This document shows, piece after piece, positions 1 through 9,515 of a stretch of DNA of 64,000 nucleotides (position 1 is its first letter; each line of letters starts with the position of its first letter). This stretch comes from Ancylobacter vacuolatus (GTDB taxonomy: Bacteria; Pseudomonadota; Alphaproteobacteria; Rhizobiales; Xanthobacteraceae), in the NCBI RefSeq assembly GCF_030813595.1, contig NZ_JAUSUH010000001.1:780039-844038 (forward strand). The letters are read 5' to 3'. The notes beneath the pieces were generated by a model. It saw only the letters and a list, made by a program, of their open reading frames with translations. It was not told the origin of the DNA and did no database searches. Both the position numbers and the translations under genes were made by a program.

Positions 1-60
1 GTAAGCCGCCTTCGCGGGTGACATCGGGGCCGGGGCGGCAACGCGCCGGCCTTCGCGCGT

Positions 61-936
61 TCACGCCGTGTCGGGCAGCGTCGGATCGGGAAGGTTGCGC
101 GGTCGGCGCAGAATGAGGGCGACGCCCGCCACCATGACAAGCGCGCCGATCATCTTCACCGGCGAGGGATCGTCGCCGATCAGAAGGATGCCGAACGCCA
201 CCGTGAGCAGCGGGTTGAGCATCGAATAGGGCACGACCGCGTTGATCGAATGGCGCTGCAGCAGCCAGTACCAGATGCCGTAGCCGATGATCGACGAGCC
301 GATGGCGCTGTAGACCACGCAGAACCAGCCATGCCAGCCGGCCGTCGTCACCATCCACCAGCGGTCGGATTCAAAGATCCACGACATAACAAGCAATTGC
401 GGGATCGCCAGCAGCGAGGACCAGCCCATCATGGTCATCGGCCGCACGCCCTTCAGCTCCTTGACGATGAGGTTCGTCACCGCCCAGCCGGTGGCGCTGG
501 CCAGCAGCAGCACCAGCGAGAGCGGCGGCGGCAGGGTCGGCCCGGCGGCGATCAGCCCGATGCCGGCCACCGAGACGAGAAGGCCGGCCAGCCGGACCTT
601 GCCGAGCGGCTCCTTCAGCACCAGGCAGGCCAGCACGGTGGCGATCGGCGCGCCGAGCTGGATGATGACGGCGCTGGTGCCGGCCTCGGAATTGGCCAGC
701 GCGGCGAACAGCAGGCCGAAATGCATCGTGCCGAAGGTGAAGGACACCAACAGCACGCCAAGGAACTGGTCGCGCGTGATGCGCAGCACCGGGCACAGCA
801 GCACCGACACGAGCGTGAAGCGCAGCGCGCTCATCATCATGGGCGGGATTTCCGCGATGCCGAGCTTCACGGCAATCATGTTCAGCGCCCAGACGCCGAT
901 GACGGCGAGGGCGAGCAGCTTGTGCGTGAACGGCAT
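61..936 (-). CDS. EamA/DMT-family transporter (drug/metabolite exporter)
   Basis: A 291-residue, strongly hydrophobic protein with the two-fold repeat of EamA domains expected of the drug/metabolite transporter superfamily (about 10 membrane helices). It sits in the inner membrane and probably exports a small metabolite; the substrate cannot be read from sequence. The frame is open further upstream, but the residues before MPFTHKLL are Arg/Pro-rich and unlike this family, so I start at the ATG whose complement ends at 936, where the first helix begins directly. The C-terminal half carries the usual second-repeat features (GYGIWYWLLQRH, then a Leu/Ile/Gly-rich pair of helices). It is divergent from the esterase that follows; nothing in the intergenic DNA points to a regulator. 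Confidence 0.88.
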   Translation of the reverse strand: MPFTHKLLALAVIGVWALNMIAVKLGIAEIPPMMMSALRFTLVSVLLCPVLRITRDQFLGVLLVSFTFGTMHFGLLFAALANSEAGTSAVIIQLGAPIATVLACLVLKEPLGKVRLAGLLVSVAGIGLIAAGPTLPPPLSLVLLLASATGWAVTNLIVKELKGVRPMTMMGWSSLLAIPQLLVMSWIFESDRWWMVTTAGWHGWFCVVYSAIGSSIIGYGIWYWLLQRHSINAVVPYSMLNPLLTVAFGILLIGDDPSPVKMIGALVMVAGVALILRRPRNLPDPTLPDTA

Positions 937-1130
937 CGAGAACCGGCGGCGGCAGGAGACGACAGGACGGCCCCGGGGCGGGCCGCGCACCGCACGCGGC
1001 GAGTCGCGTGTCGGCAGATCGGCTGATAGTCCACCGCCCGGCATCTGCAAAGACCCGCAGCGCCATGCCTGCCCTGCGCGGCCCTCATGACGCGGCAACC
1101 CGCCGGGTTGCACACACGGGCGGGAACATT

Positions 1131-1838
1131 ATGGTGCGCGCCATGCTGAACCTGTCGCTCCTCGGCCGCCTCGCCTTCACCCATGCCGCCCCGACCAAGC
1201 CGGCGCTCGCGCCCGGCCGTCATGATCTCGGCCTGTTCGAGACTCGCGACGCCGTGCTGGTCGTGCCGGAGGGAATCGACCCCGCCCGCCCGACGCCGCT
1301 GGTCACGCTGTTCCATGGCGGCGGCGGCAGCGCCGAAAAAATCCTGCCGATGATGCACGCGCATGCGCAGGCGCGCGGCTTCCTGCTGCTGGTGCCGCAA
1401 TCGCTGCTGCCGACCTGGGACATCGTGATCGCCGGCAACGGGCCGGACCTGGAGCGGCTGGACACCGCGCTGGCCGAGGTGGCCGCGCGTTTCGCGCTCG
1501 ACCCCACCCATTTCGCCTTTGCCGGCCATTCGGATGGGGGCAGCTATTCGCTCTCCACCGGGCTGAGCAATGGGCGGATCGTCAGCCACATCCTCGCCTT
1601 CTCCGCCGGCTTCATGACCGTGCTGGCGCAGGAGGGAGCACCCAAGGTGTTCATCGCCCACGGCCAGAACGACACCCAGACGCCGATCAGCACCGCCGGC
1701 CGCTCCCACGCCGCCAAGCTGCGCCCGGCCGGCTATGAGCTGACCTATGTCGAGCACCCCGGCCCGCACGCCTGGCAGCCGGAGATGGTGCGGCTCGGCG
1801 TGGACACGTTCCTGAAGGATGTGGCGCGGGCGGGGTGA
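1131..1838 (+). CDS. alpha/beta-hydrolase esterase (phospholipase/carboxylesterase or PHB-depolymerase-like)
   Basis: A 235-residue alpha/beta hydrolase. The oxyanion-hole segment LFHGGGGSAE and the nucleophile elbow G-H-S-D-G are clear; the late acid and His are probably the Asp in HGQNDTQTP and the His in GPHAW. The architecture fits small cytoplasmic phospholipase/carboxylesterase or LpqC-like esterases; the substrate is unknown. The start is uncertain: ATG at 1131 or 1143 both precede a short hydrophobic stretch (MLNLSLLGRLAFTHAA) that could be a weak signal peptide, while the longer frame from 1008 has an implausible Arg/Pro-rich N-terminus. It ends before a palindrome-rich gap and runs convergently towards the 113-aa gene at 2089. 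Confidence 0.8.
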   Translation: MVRAMLNLSLLGRLAFTHAAPTKPALAPGRHDLGLFETRDAVLVVPEGIDPARPTPLVTLFHGGGGSAEKILPMMHAHAQARGFLLLVPQSLLPTWDIVIAGNGPDLERLDTALAEVAARFALDPTHFAFAGHSDGGSYSLSTGLSNGRIVSHILAFSAGFMTVLAQEGAPKVFIAHGQNDTQTPISTAGRSHAAKLRPAGYELTYVEHPGPHAWQPEMVRLGVDTFLKDVARAG

Positions 1839-1887
1839 GAACGCCGCGTCCCGCAAAGGCCGCGCCCACGGCCTGCAAAACCCGCCC

Positions 1888-1978
1888 CGTATCCCGGACA
1901 AGCCGCGCCCGCGCGGCGCCGATCCGGGACACGGGGGAACCGCCCGCGGTCATGGCCGGGCCAAGCCCGACCATGACC
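1888..1978. repeat. dispersed palindromic intergenic element (GTCATGGCCGGGC family, plus a related dyad)
   Basis: Positions 1949-1978 form an imperfect palindrome beginning GTCATGGCCGGG and ending CCCGACCATGAC. Just before it, ATCCCGGA (about 1892) and TCCGGGA (about 1923) form a second dyad. The same kind of element recurs at 9317, 24289, 24340, 31371, 31427 and 54017 in this window, always between genes. Confidence 0.75.
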
Positions 1979-2033
1979 GCGCTCTGTTTTCGCGCCGCCT
2001 GGAATAGACATCCGGCACTGCGGCCGCGACACA

Positions 2034-2060
2034 AAAAAGGCCGGCGCGAGGCCGGCCTTT
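2034..2060 (-). terminator. rho-independent terminator of the 113-aa gene
   Basis: Read on the minus strand, a 10-bp perfect stem AAAGGCCGGC/GCCGGCCTTT with a 5-nt loop runs into six T residues. It lies 29 bases beyond the stop of the leftward gene ending at 2089. Confidence 0.85.
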
Positions 2061-2088
2061 CCGCAGACGATGCGCAGCTTTCAGTGGC

Positions 2089-2430
2089 TCACGCGACCTT
2101 CTTGGCGCCCTTGGCGAGTTCGGCGATCTCGCCCTCATATTTGGCGACCAGCGCGGCGAAGTCGCTCGGGCCGGCCTTGAGCGCGGCCTTCACATCCGAG
2201 GCCCAGGTGGTGTTGCGCAGGGTGAAGGTGTTGGTGGCGGAAGAGCCGTACTTCGTGGAGAAGGCGACGTTCAGCTTGAACGGGATCGGCTCGGAGGCGA
2301 GGTAATTGGTGGTCGGGTGCTCCTTGACGAAGGCCGTATAGGCCTCGGCGACCTCCTGGTACTTCTCGGCGCCGATCAGCGCGTCGATCTGGGTCAGCAG
2401 GGGCGGAAGCAGCGAATGAGGAGCGGTCAT
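2089..2430 (-). CDS. conserved hypothetical 113-aa protein
   Basis: A 113-residue soluble protein that I do not recognise. The N-terminal half (LLPPLLTQIDALIGAEKYQEVAEAYTAFVKEH) looks helical, and the C-terminus is rich in Lys and Ala (LAKGAKKVA). There is no signal peptide or membrane segment. I chose the ATG at 2430 because AGGGAACGA lies just upstream as a plausible ribosome-binding site, and because the longer frame adds a low-complexity Arg-rich leader. A strong terminator follows immediately, so it is probably a monocistronic, well-expressed gene. Base composition matches its neighbours. Confidence 0.7.
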   Translation of the reverse strand: MTAPHSLLPPLLTQIDALIGAEKYQEVAEAYTAFVKEHPTTNYLASEPIPFKLNVAFSTKYGSSATNTFTLRNTTWASDVKAALKAGPSDFAALVAKYEGEIAELAKGAKKVA

Positions 2431-2584
2431 GATGGGTCGTTCCCTTGGCAATTGGCTTGGCGTTCGGGTGCGGGGCGCTCCTCGCGGGCGCGCCTGCGCA
2501 CGGCTCTGGTATACATCACACCGAGCCGCGACCAAAGCGCGCGATGAGGGCCGGCGTTCAGGCGCCCTGCACCGCACGGCGAAA

Positions 2585-2610
2585 TGAAAACGGGGCGCCG
2601 AAGCGCCCCG
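2585..2610 (-). terminator. terminator downstream of the aminotransferase-hom-glpX operon
   Basis: On the minus strand the hairpin CGGGGCG-loop-CGCCCCG is followed by TTTTCATTT. It lies about 110 bases past the glpX stop; a palindromic repeat occupies the space between. Confidence 0.7.
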
Positions 2611-2622
2611 AATGGTCGATCT

Positions 2623-2711
2623 CGTCATCCCGGCCGGCGCGCGGTGGAAAGGCGCGATCGCTCTCCCCTCGGCACGCGATCCCGGATCGGCCTTCGGCCG
2701 TCCGGGATGAC
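2623..2711. repeat. composite palindromic element between glpX and its terminator
   Basis: The element starts CGTCATCCCGG and ends TCCGGGATGAC, so the outer ends are complementary. An inner hairpin (2690-2707) has arms CCCGGA..CGGCC and GGCCGTCCGGG. It resembles the other GTCAT-bounded palindromes in this window but is longer (89 bp). Confidence 0.7.
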
Positions 2712-2722
2712 AGGGGACAGCC

Positions 2723-3718
2723 TCAGCCGAGATGGAACTTGGAAAGGTCGCGGTGCTCGGCCTCGATCCAGCGCACCGTGCCGGTGGCCGAGCGCATGAC
2801 GACGGTGTGGGTCTTCACCACGCCGCGCTCATATTTCACGCCCTTGAGCAGATTGCCGGTGGTCACGCCGGTGGCGGCGATCAGGCAGTCGCCGCGCACC
2901 ATGTCGGTGATGGTGTAGATCTTCTTCGGGTCGGAGACGCCCATCTTCTTGGCGCGCTCGCGCTTGGCCTCGCTGTCGAGGATGAGGCGGGTATACATCT
3001 CGCCGCCGATGCAGCGCAGCGCCGCCGCCGCCAGCACGCCCTCGGGGGCGCCGCCAGTGCCGAGATAGATGTCGATGCCGGTCTCGTCAGGATTGGTGGT
3101 GTGGATCACGCCGGCGACGTCGCCATCGGCAATCAGCTGCACTGCCGCGCCGGTGCGGCGAGCCGCCTCGATGATGGCGGCATGGCGCGGCCGGTCGAGG
3201 ATCAGCGCGGTGATCTCGGAGGGCTTCACGCCCTTGGCTCGGGCCAGCGACTGGATGTTGTCCTCGGGGCTGGCGTCGATGTTGATCGTGCCCTTGGGGT
3301 AGCCCGGGCCGATGGCGATCTTTTCCATGTAGACGTCGGGCGCGTAGAGCATGGTGCCGCCCTCGGCCATCGCCATCACGGCGATGGAGCCGGGCATGTC
3401 CTTGGCGCACAGCGTGGTGCCTTCCAGCGGGTCGACAGCGATGTCCACCGCCGGGCCCTTGCCGGTGCCGACCTCCTCGCCGATGAACAGCATCGGCGCC
3501 TCGTCGCGCTCGCCCTCGCCGATGACGATGCGGCCGGCGATCGGCAGGCGGTTCAGCTCGCGGCGCATGGCGTCCACCGCCGCCTTGTCCGCCGCCTTCT
3601 CGTCGCCGCGCCCGCGCAGGCTGGCCGATGCCACCGCCGCGCGCTCGGTGACGCGCACCAGCTCTAACGTCAGGATGCGCTCCAGCGCCTGGTCCGCCTT
3701 GACCCTAATCTCCGCCAT
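2723..3718 (-). CDS. glpX: class II fructose-1,6-bisphosphatase
   Basis: A 331-residue GlpX-type fructose-bisphosphatase, which hydrolyses fructose 1,6-bisphosphate in gluconeogenesis (or the Calvin cycle in autotrophs). The metal/phosphate site signature DPLEGTTLCAKDMPGS is intact, as are the earlier IGEGERDEAPML segment and the later GTGGAPEG turn. Length is normal for the family. The ATG at 3718 follows a G-rich stretch that overlaps the hom stop; only 13 bases separate the two genes, so it is the third gene of a leftward operon with the aminotransferase and homoserine dehydrogenase. This linkage is, as I recall, common in Rhizobiales, where recJ often follows; recJ is absent here. Confidence 0.95.
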   Translation of the reverse strand: MAEIRVKADQALERILTLELVRVTERAAVASASLRGRGDEKAADKAAVDAMRRELNRLPIAGRIVIGEGERDEAPMLFIGEEVGTGKGPAVDIAVDPLEGTTLCAKDMPGSIAVMAMAEGGTMLYAPDVYMEKIAIGPGYPKGTINIDASPEDNIQSLARAKGVKPSEITALILDRPRHAAIIEAARRTGAAVQLIADGDVAGVIHTTNPDETGIDIYLGTGGAPEGVLAAAALRCIGGEMYTRLILDSEAKRERAKKMGVSDPKKIYTITDMVRGDCLIAATGVTTGNLLKGVKYERGVVKTHTVVMRSATGTVRWIEAEHRDLSKFHLG

Positions 3719-3731
3719 CGTCCCCGCCCCC

Positions 3732-5051
3732 TCAGTCCTTCTCGATCCGTATCACCTGCGGCGGCGAGGCGATGACGCCATCGATCTCGATGGCCTCGAT
3801 CGCGCGGCGCACCGCGTCCTCATTGGTGGCATAGGTGACCAGCACCACAGGTGCCGGGTTCTCCGCGCTTTCCGCGCGCTCCCCACCATGAGGCCGGCCG
3901 CGACGGTGCTGCATTATGGACTCGAGCGAGATGTTCTGCTCGGCCATATGTCGGGCAATGGCTGCCGCCGTTCCGGGCCGGTCGACCGCGGCGAGGCGGA
4001 TATAATAGCCGCCCTCGTGACGGCGGATCGCCGCCTTCTCGGCCGGCTGCAGGCTCGACGCCTTCCAGCCGAAAGGCGCTCCGCCCCTTGCCGCTGCGGC
4101 ATCGCACAGGTCCGCGACCACGGCGGAGGCGGTGGCATCGCCGCCGGCGCCGGGGCCGACAAGCGTCAGCGCCACCGCGTCGCCGTCGATCGCCACCGCG
4201 TTGGTGACGCCGGAGACCTGCGCGATCGGCCAATGTTTAGGCACCATGGTGGGATGCACGCGCAGCTCCACCTGCCCGCCGATTCGGGCGGCGACGCCGA
4301 GCAGCTTGATCCGGTAGCCCAGCTCGTCCGCCGCCTCGATATCGGCCAGCGTGATCGAGCGGATGCCCTCGATATGGATCGCCTCCGGGTCCGGCTGCAC
4401 GCCGAAAGCCAGCGCGGCAAGCAAAGCCAGCTTGTGGGCGGTGTCGAAGCCGTCGACATCGAAGGTCGGGTCTGCCTCGGCATAGCCGAGCTTCTGCGCC
4501 TGGTCGAGGCAGATATCGAAGGACAGCCCCTCCTCCTGCATCCTTGTCAGGATGTAGTTGCAGGTGCCGTTGAGAATGCCGGAGACGCGGGCGATCTCGT
4601 TGCCGAGCAGCGCCTCGCGCAGGGTTTTGATGACGGGAATGCCACCCGCGACGGCCGCCTCGAAATGGATGGCGACGCCCGCTGCCTCGGCGGCAGCGGC
4701 GAGCGCGACGCCATGATGGGCGAGCAGCGCCTTGTTGGCGGTGACGACGGAATGGCCCGCCGCGATCGCGGCCTCGACCGCTGCCTTGGCGGTGCCGTCC
4801 GGCCCGCCGATCAGCTCGACGAAGACATCGATGTCGGGGTCGCGGGCAAGTTCCACCGCGTCGTCATACCAGCGCAGGCCGGAAAGATCGCAATCGCGGT
4901 TGCGCGAACGGTCGCGGGCGCTGATGGCCACCACTTCGACCGGCCGGCCGACGCGCGCGGCAATCGCCTCCGCCCGCCGGGCCAGCATACGCACCACACC
5001 CGCGCCGACCGTACCGAGGCCGGCGATGCCAATTTTCAGCGGCGGCGCCAT
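3732..5051 (-). CDS. hom: homoserine dehydrogenase
   Basis: A 439-residue homoserine dehydrogenase, which reduces aspartate semialdehyde to homoserine for threonine and methionine synthesis. The N-terminal Rossmann motif G-x-G-x-x-G (GLGTVGAGVV) is at residues 11-20, followed by VTANKALLA, the catalytic-domain segment GGIPVIKTLREAL and the GILNGTCNYIL motif. A C-terminal ACT domain (RPGTAAAIARHMAEQNISLESI) suggests feedback control by threonine, as in the family. It is the second gene of the operon, 57 bases after the aminotransferase and 13 before glpX. Confidence 0.96.
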   Translation of the reverse strand: MAPPLKIGIAGLGTVGAGVVRMLARRAEAIAARVGRPVEVVAISARDRSRNRDCDLSGLRWYDDAVELARDPDIDVFVELIGGPDGTAKAAVEAAIAAGHSVVTANKALLAHHGVALAAAAEAAGVAIHFEAAVAGGIPVIKTLREALLGNEIARVSGILNGTCNYILTRMQEEGLSFDICLDQAQKLGYAEADPTFDVDGFDTAHKLALLAALAFGVQPDPEAIHIEGIRSITLADIEAADELGYRIKLLGVAARIGGQVELRVHPTMVPKHWPIAQVSGVTNAVAIDGDAVALTLVGPGAGGDATASAVVADLCDAAAARGGAPFGWKASSLQPAEKAAIRRHEGGYYIRLAAVDRPGTAAAIARHMAEQNISLESIMQHRRGRPHGGERAESAENPAPVVLVTYATNEDAVRRAIEAIEIDGVIASPPQVIRIEKD

Positions 5052-5108
5052 TGTGTGTCCGAACTCAACAAACGTTCCGAATGCGGCGCCGCCCGAAGGG
5101 GCCGGGCC

Positions 5109-6326
5109 TTAACGCGCCGCGGCGAGAGGGACGACGTTGTGCAATGTTTCCGCGCCGGTTTCAAGGAAGCGGCGGATGTTGCGCGCCGCCTGGCGGATGC
5201 GCTGCTCGTTCTCCACAAGGGCGATACGCACATAGTCGTCGCCATGCTCGCCGAAGCCGACGCCCGGCGCGACGGCGACGTCCGCCTTTTCGATCAACAG
5301 CTTGGAGAATTCGAGGCTGCGCAGGTGGCGGAATTTTTCCGGGATCGGCGCCCAGGCGAACATGGAGGCGGTGGGAACAGGAATCTCCCAGCCGGCCTTG
5401 CCGAAACTGTCGACCAGCGCGTCGCGGCGCTTCTTGTAGACACTGCGCATCTCGGCGACGCAGTCCTGCGGGCCGTTCAGCGCCGCCGTGGCCGCGACCT
5501 GGATCGGCGTATAGGCGCCATAGTCGAGATAGGATTTCACCCGCGCCAGCGCCGCGATCAGCCGGTCATTGCCCACCGCGAAGCCCATGCGCCAGCCGGC
5601 CATGGAGAAGGTCTTGGACATGGAGGTGAACTCCACCGTCACATCCATCGCGCCCGGCACCTGCAGCACGGAAGGCGGCGGGTTGTCATCGAAATACACT
5701 TCCGAATAGGCCAGGTCGGACAGCACGATCAGGTCGTGCTTCTTCGCGAAGGCGACGACGTCGCGGTAAAAATCGAGATCGGCGACCTGCGCGGTAGGGT
5801 TGGACGGGTAGCAGAGCACCAGCGCTAGCGGCGAGGGAATCGAATGCGCCACCGCCCGCTCCAGCGCGTGGAAGAATTCCGGTCCCGGCTCGCAGGGCAC
5901 GGAGCGGATCGCCGCGCCCGCCATCAGAAAGCCGAAGGCGTGGATGGGGTAGCTGGGGTTCGGCACCAGAATCACGTCGCCCGGGGCGGTGATCGCCTGC
6001 GCCATATTGGCGAAGCCTTCCTTGGAGCCGAGCGTCGCCACCACCTGGGTGTCGGGGTTCAGCTTCACGCCGAAGCGGCGCTCATAATAGGCCGCCTGCG
6101 CGCGGCGCAGGCCGGGAATGCCCTTGGAGGCGGAATAGCGATCGGTGCGCGGGCGGCCGATGGTTTCCTTGAGCTTGTCCACCACATGGGCCGGGGCATC
6201 GAGATCCGGGTTGCCCATGCCGAGGTCGACGATGTCGGCGCCGCCATTGCGGGCGCCAGCCTTCACACGATTGACCTGCTCGAACACGTAAGGCGGCAGC
6301 CGGCGGATGCGATGGAAATCGGTCAT
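5109..6326 (-). CDS. PLP-dependent class I/II aminotransferase (AlaC/alanine or LL-DAP aminotransferase-like)
   Basis: A 405-residue fold-type I aminotransferase. The Schiff-base Lys lies in SMSKTFSMAGWRMGF, with YPSNPTA and NPDLDAPAHV as other conserved parts. The N-terminus MTDFHRIRRLPPYVF is typical of the AlaC/YfdZ group, which makes alanine from glutamate and pyruvate; close relatives are often labelled LL-diaminopimelate aminotransferase. Location upstream of hom fits an aspartate-family amino-acid role, but substrate specificity is inferred. The start is the ATG at 6326 rather than the longer frame, because family members begin at this residue. It heads the aminotransferase-hom-glpX operon. 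Confidence 0.9.
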   Translation of the reverse strand: MTDFHRIRRLPPYVFEQVNRVKAGARNGGADIVDLGMGNPDLDAPAHVVDKLKETIGRPRTDRYSASKGIPGLRRAQAAYYERRFGVKLNPDTQVVATLGSKEGFANMAQAITAPGDVILVPNPSYPIHAFGFLMAGAAIRSVPCEPGPEFFHALERAVAHSIPSPLALVLCYPSNPTAQVADLDFYRDVVAFAKKHDLIVLSDLAYSEVYFDDNPPPSVLQVPGAMDVTVEFTSMSKTFSMAGWRMGFAVGNDRLIAALARVKSYLDYGAYTPIQVAATAALNGPQDCVAEMRSVYKKRRDALVDSFGKAGWEIPVPTASMFAWAPIPEKFRHLRSLEFSKLLIEKADVAVAPGVGFGEHGDDYVRIALVENEQRIRQAARNIRRFLETGAETLHNVVPLAAAR

Positions 6327-6471
6327 GGGTCTCAAGCTCCAGGGCCGCCCCGTATCCCCCGGCGGCGGCGTCACGCGCGCTTCATATCACCCTTCGCGCG
6401 CCCGCACAGCGAGGGATGTCAGCCCAAAGGGGCAGAAGAATGGTAATCGTGCCCTCGGCGCGGCGGCCGGC

Positions 6472-6885
6472 CTATTCGTCGGCCTCGATCTGCCGCAGCA
6501 TGTCCTTCTCGCGCTGGCTGGCGAGATTCTCCAGGTTCTTCTGCATCGAGTCCCGCTGTTGCTGCGTCAGCACCGGCCGGTCACCAACCTGGGCCGGGGC
6601 GCCGAAGGTGGGATAGGCCAGTTCGGCCGGCTTCTGGCGCCCTGTTGGCGCCGGCGCGGCGCGCGACTGGCCGGCGGCGATGCGCGGATCAGCCTCCGCG
6701 CCGGATGCGGGCGCCCCCGCTGTTTCAACGCTGCCCTGCGCCAGTGCCGCCTCGGTGATTCCCGCCGAGGGACCGTCCGCCGAGGCGCAGCCGGCCAGCA
6801 GCAGCGCCACCAGGGCGGCGCTCGCAAGAATGTGCACCCGCGCGAAAAAAGCCCCGCCGGCCGGCCTGCCTTGCCCGTGACCCAC
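6472..6885 (-). CDS. small predicted lipoprotein, function unknown
   Basis: A 137-residue protein with a hydrophobic leader ending in the lipobox L-L-A-G-C, so it should be lipid-modified at that Cys and anchored to a membrane. I chose the GTG at 6885: GGGGAGGAG sits six bases upstream, the best ribosome-binding site in the area, whereas the ATG 42 bases earlier has none. The mature part is Ala/Pro-rich, and the C-terminus ([29 protein letters not shown]) is strongly charged and probably coiled coil. I do not recognise a family beyond this. It is divergent from phaC and transcribed towards the aminotransferase. Confidence 0.75.
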   Translation of the reverse strand: MGHGQGRPAGGAFFARVHILASAALVALLLAGCASADGPSAGITEAALAQGSVETAGAPASGAEADPRIAAGQSRAAPAPTGRQKPAELAYPTFGAPAQVGDRPVLTQQQRDSMQKNLENLASQREKDMLRQIEADE

Positions 6886-7010
6886 TCTGGTCTCCTCCCC
6901 TGCGCCGGCCTGCCGGTTCGTCGGCATGCCGATCCGTCGGCCTGCCCAAACGTCAGCGTGCGCGTGTACGGCCCGTTACGCACTCGCTAGCGTCCGATAG
7001 CGCGTCTATT

Positions 7011-9305
7011 ATGGCCACCTATGAACGCACCAACCCGCGGGGACAAGCGGTGAGCAACCGACGCACCAGCAAGATACCGTCCACACCGGCAAAGTCCGCG
7101 CCGGGGACGAACGCCGCCCCGGCCGAGGTGCGGGAGGCTCCCGCCCCGGCGAAGAAGAAGGCCGTGCGGAAACCGGCGGCAAAGCCCGTCGCCGCCCCAG
7201 TCGCTGCGGCCCCCGTGGCTCCGGCCCCTGCTGCTGTGGCCGCCGCCGCACCGCCAGCGCGCAAGGTGGCCGCGAAGAAGGCGGCGGCGACCCCGGCGGC
7301 AAGCAAGATCGCACCCGAATCACCGGCGCCGGCGAAGGCGCCGCGTTCCCCGGCGGCCCGAGCCCCGCGCCGGCCGGTGGCGAAGGCGGCGGCGCCGCGT
7401 CCCCCCGCAGCCAAGGCGGCCGCACCGAAGCCGGCGGCCGCCGCACCGGCGCCTGCGCCCTCCCCGGCAAAACCTGCCGCGGCCGCCGCTGGGGCCCCCA
7501 CGGCCGACGCAGCCGATGCCGCCCGGACAAGCCCGATCGACCTCGAAATCTTCGCCGCCAATCTGGCGCGGATGATGGAGGAAGGCGGGCGGGCCATGGC
7601 CGCTTATCTGCGCCCGCGCGAGGAAGGGCGCATCCGCGACGAGGTGGCCGAGGATCTGGCCGACGTCGCCAAGACCATCGGCAACGTCGCCGAATACTGG
7701 CTCGCCGACCCGCAGCGCACGGTGGAAGCGCAGTCGCGCCTGATCGGCGGCTATCTCGACTTGTGGACCAGCGCGCTGAAGAAGCTGGGCGGCGAGAAGA
7801 CCCGGCCCGTGGTGGAGCCGGCCACGCGCGATTCGCGCTTTTCCGACCCGGAATGGAACTCCAATCCCTTCTTCGACGCGCTCAAGCAGGCCTACCTGCT
7901 CACCGCCAACTGGGCGGCGGACATGGTCGAGGAAGCCGAGATCGACGCCCGCACCAAGCACAAGGCCGAGTTCTATGTTCGCCAGATCGCCGGCGCGGTC
8001 TCGCCCTCCAATTTCGTGCTGACCAATCCCGAGCTGCTGCGCACCACGCTGACCTCCAATGGCGAAAATCTGGTGCGCGGCATGAAGATGCTGGCGGAGG
8101 ACATCGAGGCCGGCGGCGGCGACCTGAAGATCCGCCAGACCGACGATTCCAAGTTCCACGTCGGCGAGAACCTGGCGGTCACGCCGGGCAAGGTGATCTT
8201 CCAGAACGAGCTGATGCAGCTCATCCAATATGCGCCGCAGACCGAGACGGTGCTGGCGACCCCGGTCGTCATCATCCCGCCCTGGATCAACAAGTTCTAC
8301 GTGCTCGACCTGACGGCGGAAAAGTCCTTCGTGCGCTGGGCGGTGGAGCACGGGCTCACCGTGTTCATGGTGTCGTGGGTCAATCCCGGCCCGGAACTCG
8401 CCGCCAAGGGCTTCGAGGACTATATGAAGGACGGCGTGCTCACCGCCTTCGAAGTGGCGAAGAAAGCGGCCCGCAGCAAGGATTTCCACGCGGTGGGCTA
8501 TTGCGTCGGCGGCACCATGCTGGCGATGACGCTGGCCTGGCTGGCCGCCACCGGGAAAAAGCCCGGCCTCGCCAGCGCCACCTTCCTGACCACCCAGGTG
8601 GACTTCACCTTTGCCGGCGACCTCAAAGTGTTCATCGACGAGGAACAGATCGCCAGCCTTGAGCGCAAGATGCTCGAATCGGGCGTGATGGAAGGCCGCA
8701 AGATGGCCAACGCCTTCAACATGCTGCGGGCCAATGACCTGATCTGGCCCTATGTGGTGAACAACTATCTGAAAGGTCAGGCGCCCTTCCCGTTCGACAT
8801 CCTGTACTGGAATTCGGACTCGACCCGGCTGCCGGCGGCCAATCACTCGTTCTATCTGCGCAATTGCTATCTCGACAACAAGCTGGCGCAGGGCAGCCTG
8901 ATGCTGGCCGGCAAGACGCTCGACCTCACGGCGATCGACCTGCCGATGTACAGCGTGGCGACGCGCGAGGACCATATCGCCCCGGCGGCGTCGGTTTTCC
9001 TCGGCCTGCAGAAATTCGGCAATCCCGGCCGCTTCGTGCTGGCCGGCTCCGGCCATATCGCTGGCGTCATCAACCCGCCGGCGCGCGGCAAGTACCAGTA
9101 CTGGACCGGCGGGCCGGCGGCGGGAAAGCTGGAGGACTGGATCGCCAAAGCCGAGATGCATCCCGGCTCCTGGTGGCCGGACTGGCTGGCCTGGCTCGAG
9201 GCGCAGGACGGCAAGCAGGTCTCCGCCGCCAAACGCATCCCCGGCGAAGGCCCGTACAAGGCGATCGAGGACGCGCCGGGCAGCTATGTGAAGGTGAAGT
9301 CGTAG
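7011..9305 (+). CDS. phaC: class I poly(3-hydroxyalkanoate) synthase with long Ala/Pro/Lys-rich N-terminal extension
   Basis: PHA synthase polymerises (R)-3-hydroxyacyl-CoA into storage polyester at the granule surface. The lipase-like box G-Y-C-V-G carries the catalytic Cys at residue 498; the other triad members are Asp654 (REDHIAP) and His682 (SGHIAG). At 764 residues it is well above the usual class I length of about 600; the surplus is residues 1-172, almost entirely Ala, Pro and Lys, before the normal PhaC N-domain begins at [13 protein letters not shown] 7011 has no clear ribosome-binding site; GTG 7050 has GGGGA six bases upstream and may be the true start, which would still leave about 160 extra residues. 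No phaA/phaB genes are nearby. Confidence 0.95.
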   Translation: MATYERTNPRGQAVSNRRTSKIPSTPAKSAPGTNAAPAEVREAPAPAKKKAVRKPAAKPVAAPVAAAPVAPAPAAVAAAAPPARKVAAKKAAATPAASKIAPESPAPAKAPRSPAARAPRRPVAKAAAPRPPAAKAAAPKPAAAAPAPAPSPAKPAAAAAGAPTADAADAARTSPIDLEIFAANLARMMEEGGRAMAAYLRPREEGRIRDEVAEDLADVAKTIGNVAEYWLADPQRTVEAQSRLIGGYLDLWTSALKKLGGEKTRPVVEPATRDSRFSDPEWNSNPFFDALKQAYLLTANWAADMVEEAEIDARTKHKAEFYVRQIAGAVSPSNFVLTNPELLRTTLTSNGENLVRGMKMLAEDIEAGGGDLKIRQTDDSKFHVGENLAVTPGKVIFQNELMQLIQYAPQTETVLATPVVIIPPWINKFYVLDLTAEKSFVRWAVEHGLTVFMVSWVNPGPELAAKGFEDYMKDGVLTAFEVAKKAARSKDFHAVGYCVGGTMLAMTLAWLAATGKKPGLASATFLTTQVDFTFAGDLKVFIDEEQIASLERKMLESGVMEGRKMANAFNMLRANDLIWPYVVNNYLKGQAPFPFDILYWNSDSTRLPAANHSFYLRNCYLDNKLAQGSLMLAGKTLDLTAIDLPMYSVATREDHIAPAASVFLGLQKFGNPGRFVLAGSGHIAGVINPPARGKYQYWTGGPAAGKLEDWIAKAEMHPGSWWPDWLAWLEAQDGKQVSAAKRIPGEGPYKAIEDAPGSYVKVKS

Positions 9306-9316
9306 CGAACAGGAGC

Positions 9317-9504
9317 GTCATGGCCGGACGTGATCCGGCCATCCGCGTCTCAGGACGGCGCCAACGAAGGAGGGCGCCGGCGCCAACGGGCATCCTTCGA
9401 GGCTCGCCTCCGGCTCGCACCTCAGAATGACTGCGCTCTCAGTGGCGCAATGCGCGCGCCGTCATGCTGAGGTGCTCGGGCAAGGCCCGAGCCTCGAAGC
9501 ACGC
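9317..9504. repeat. three palindromic intergenic elements between phaC and argC
   Basis: Positions 9317-9346 belong to the GTCATGGCCGG family. Positions 9391-9431 (CATCCTTCGAGG...CTCAGAATGAC) and 9461-9504 (GTCATGCTGAGG...CCTCGAAGCACG) are two copies of a second family lying in opposite orientation, so the pair could also form one large cruciform. The whole gap (9306-9515) lies between convergent genes and contains no gene. Confidence 0.8.
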
Positions 9505-9515
9505 ACGCCGCCCCC

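Noticed and set aside
1..60. Possible gene start at 24 on the minus strand (MSPAKAAY...)
   Set aside because: Only eight codons are inside the window and no ribosome-binding site is visible; nothing can be assigned to bases 1-60.
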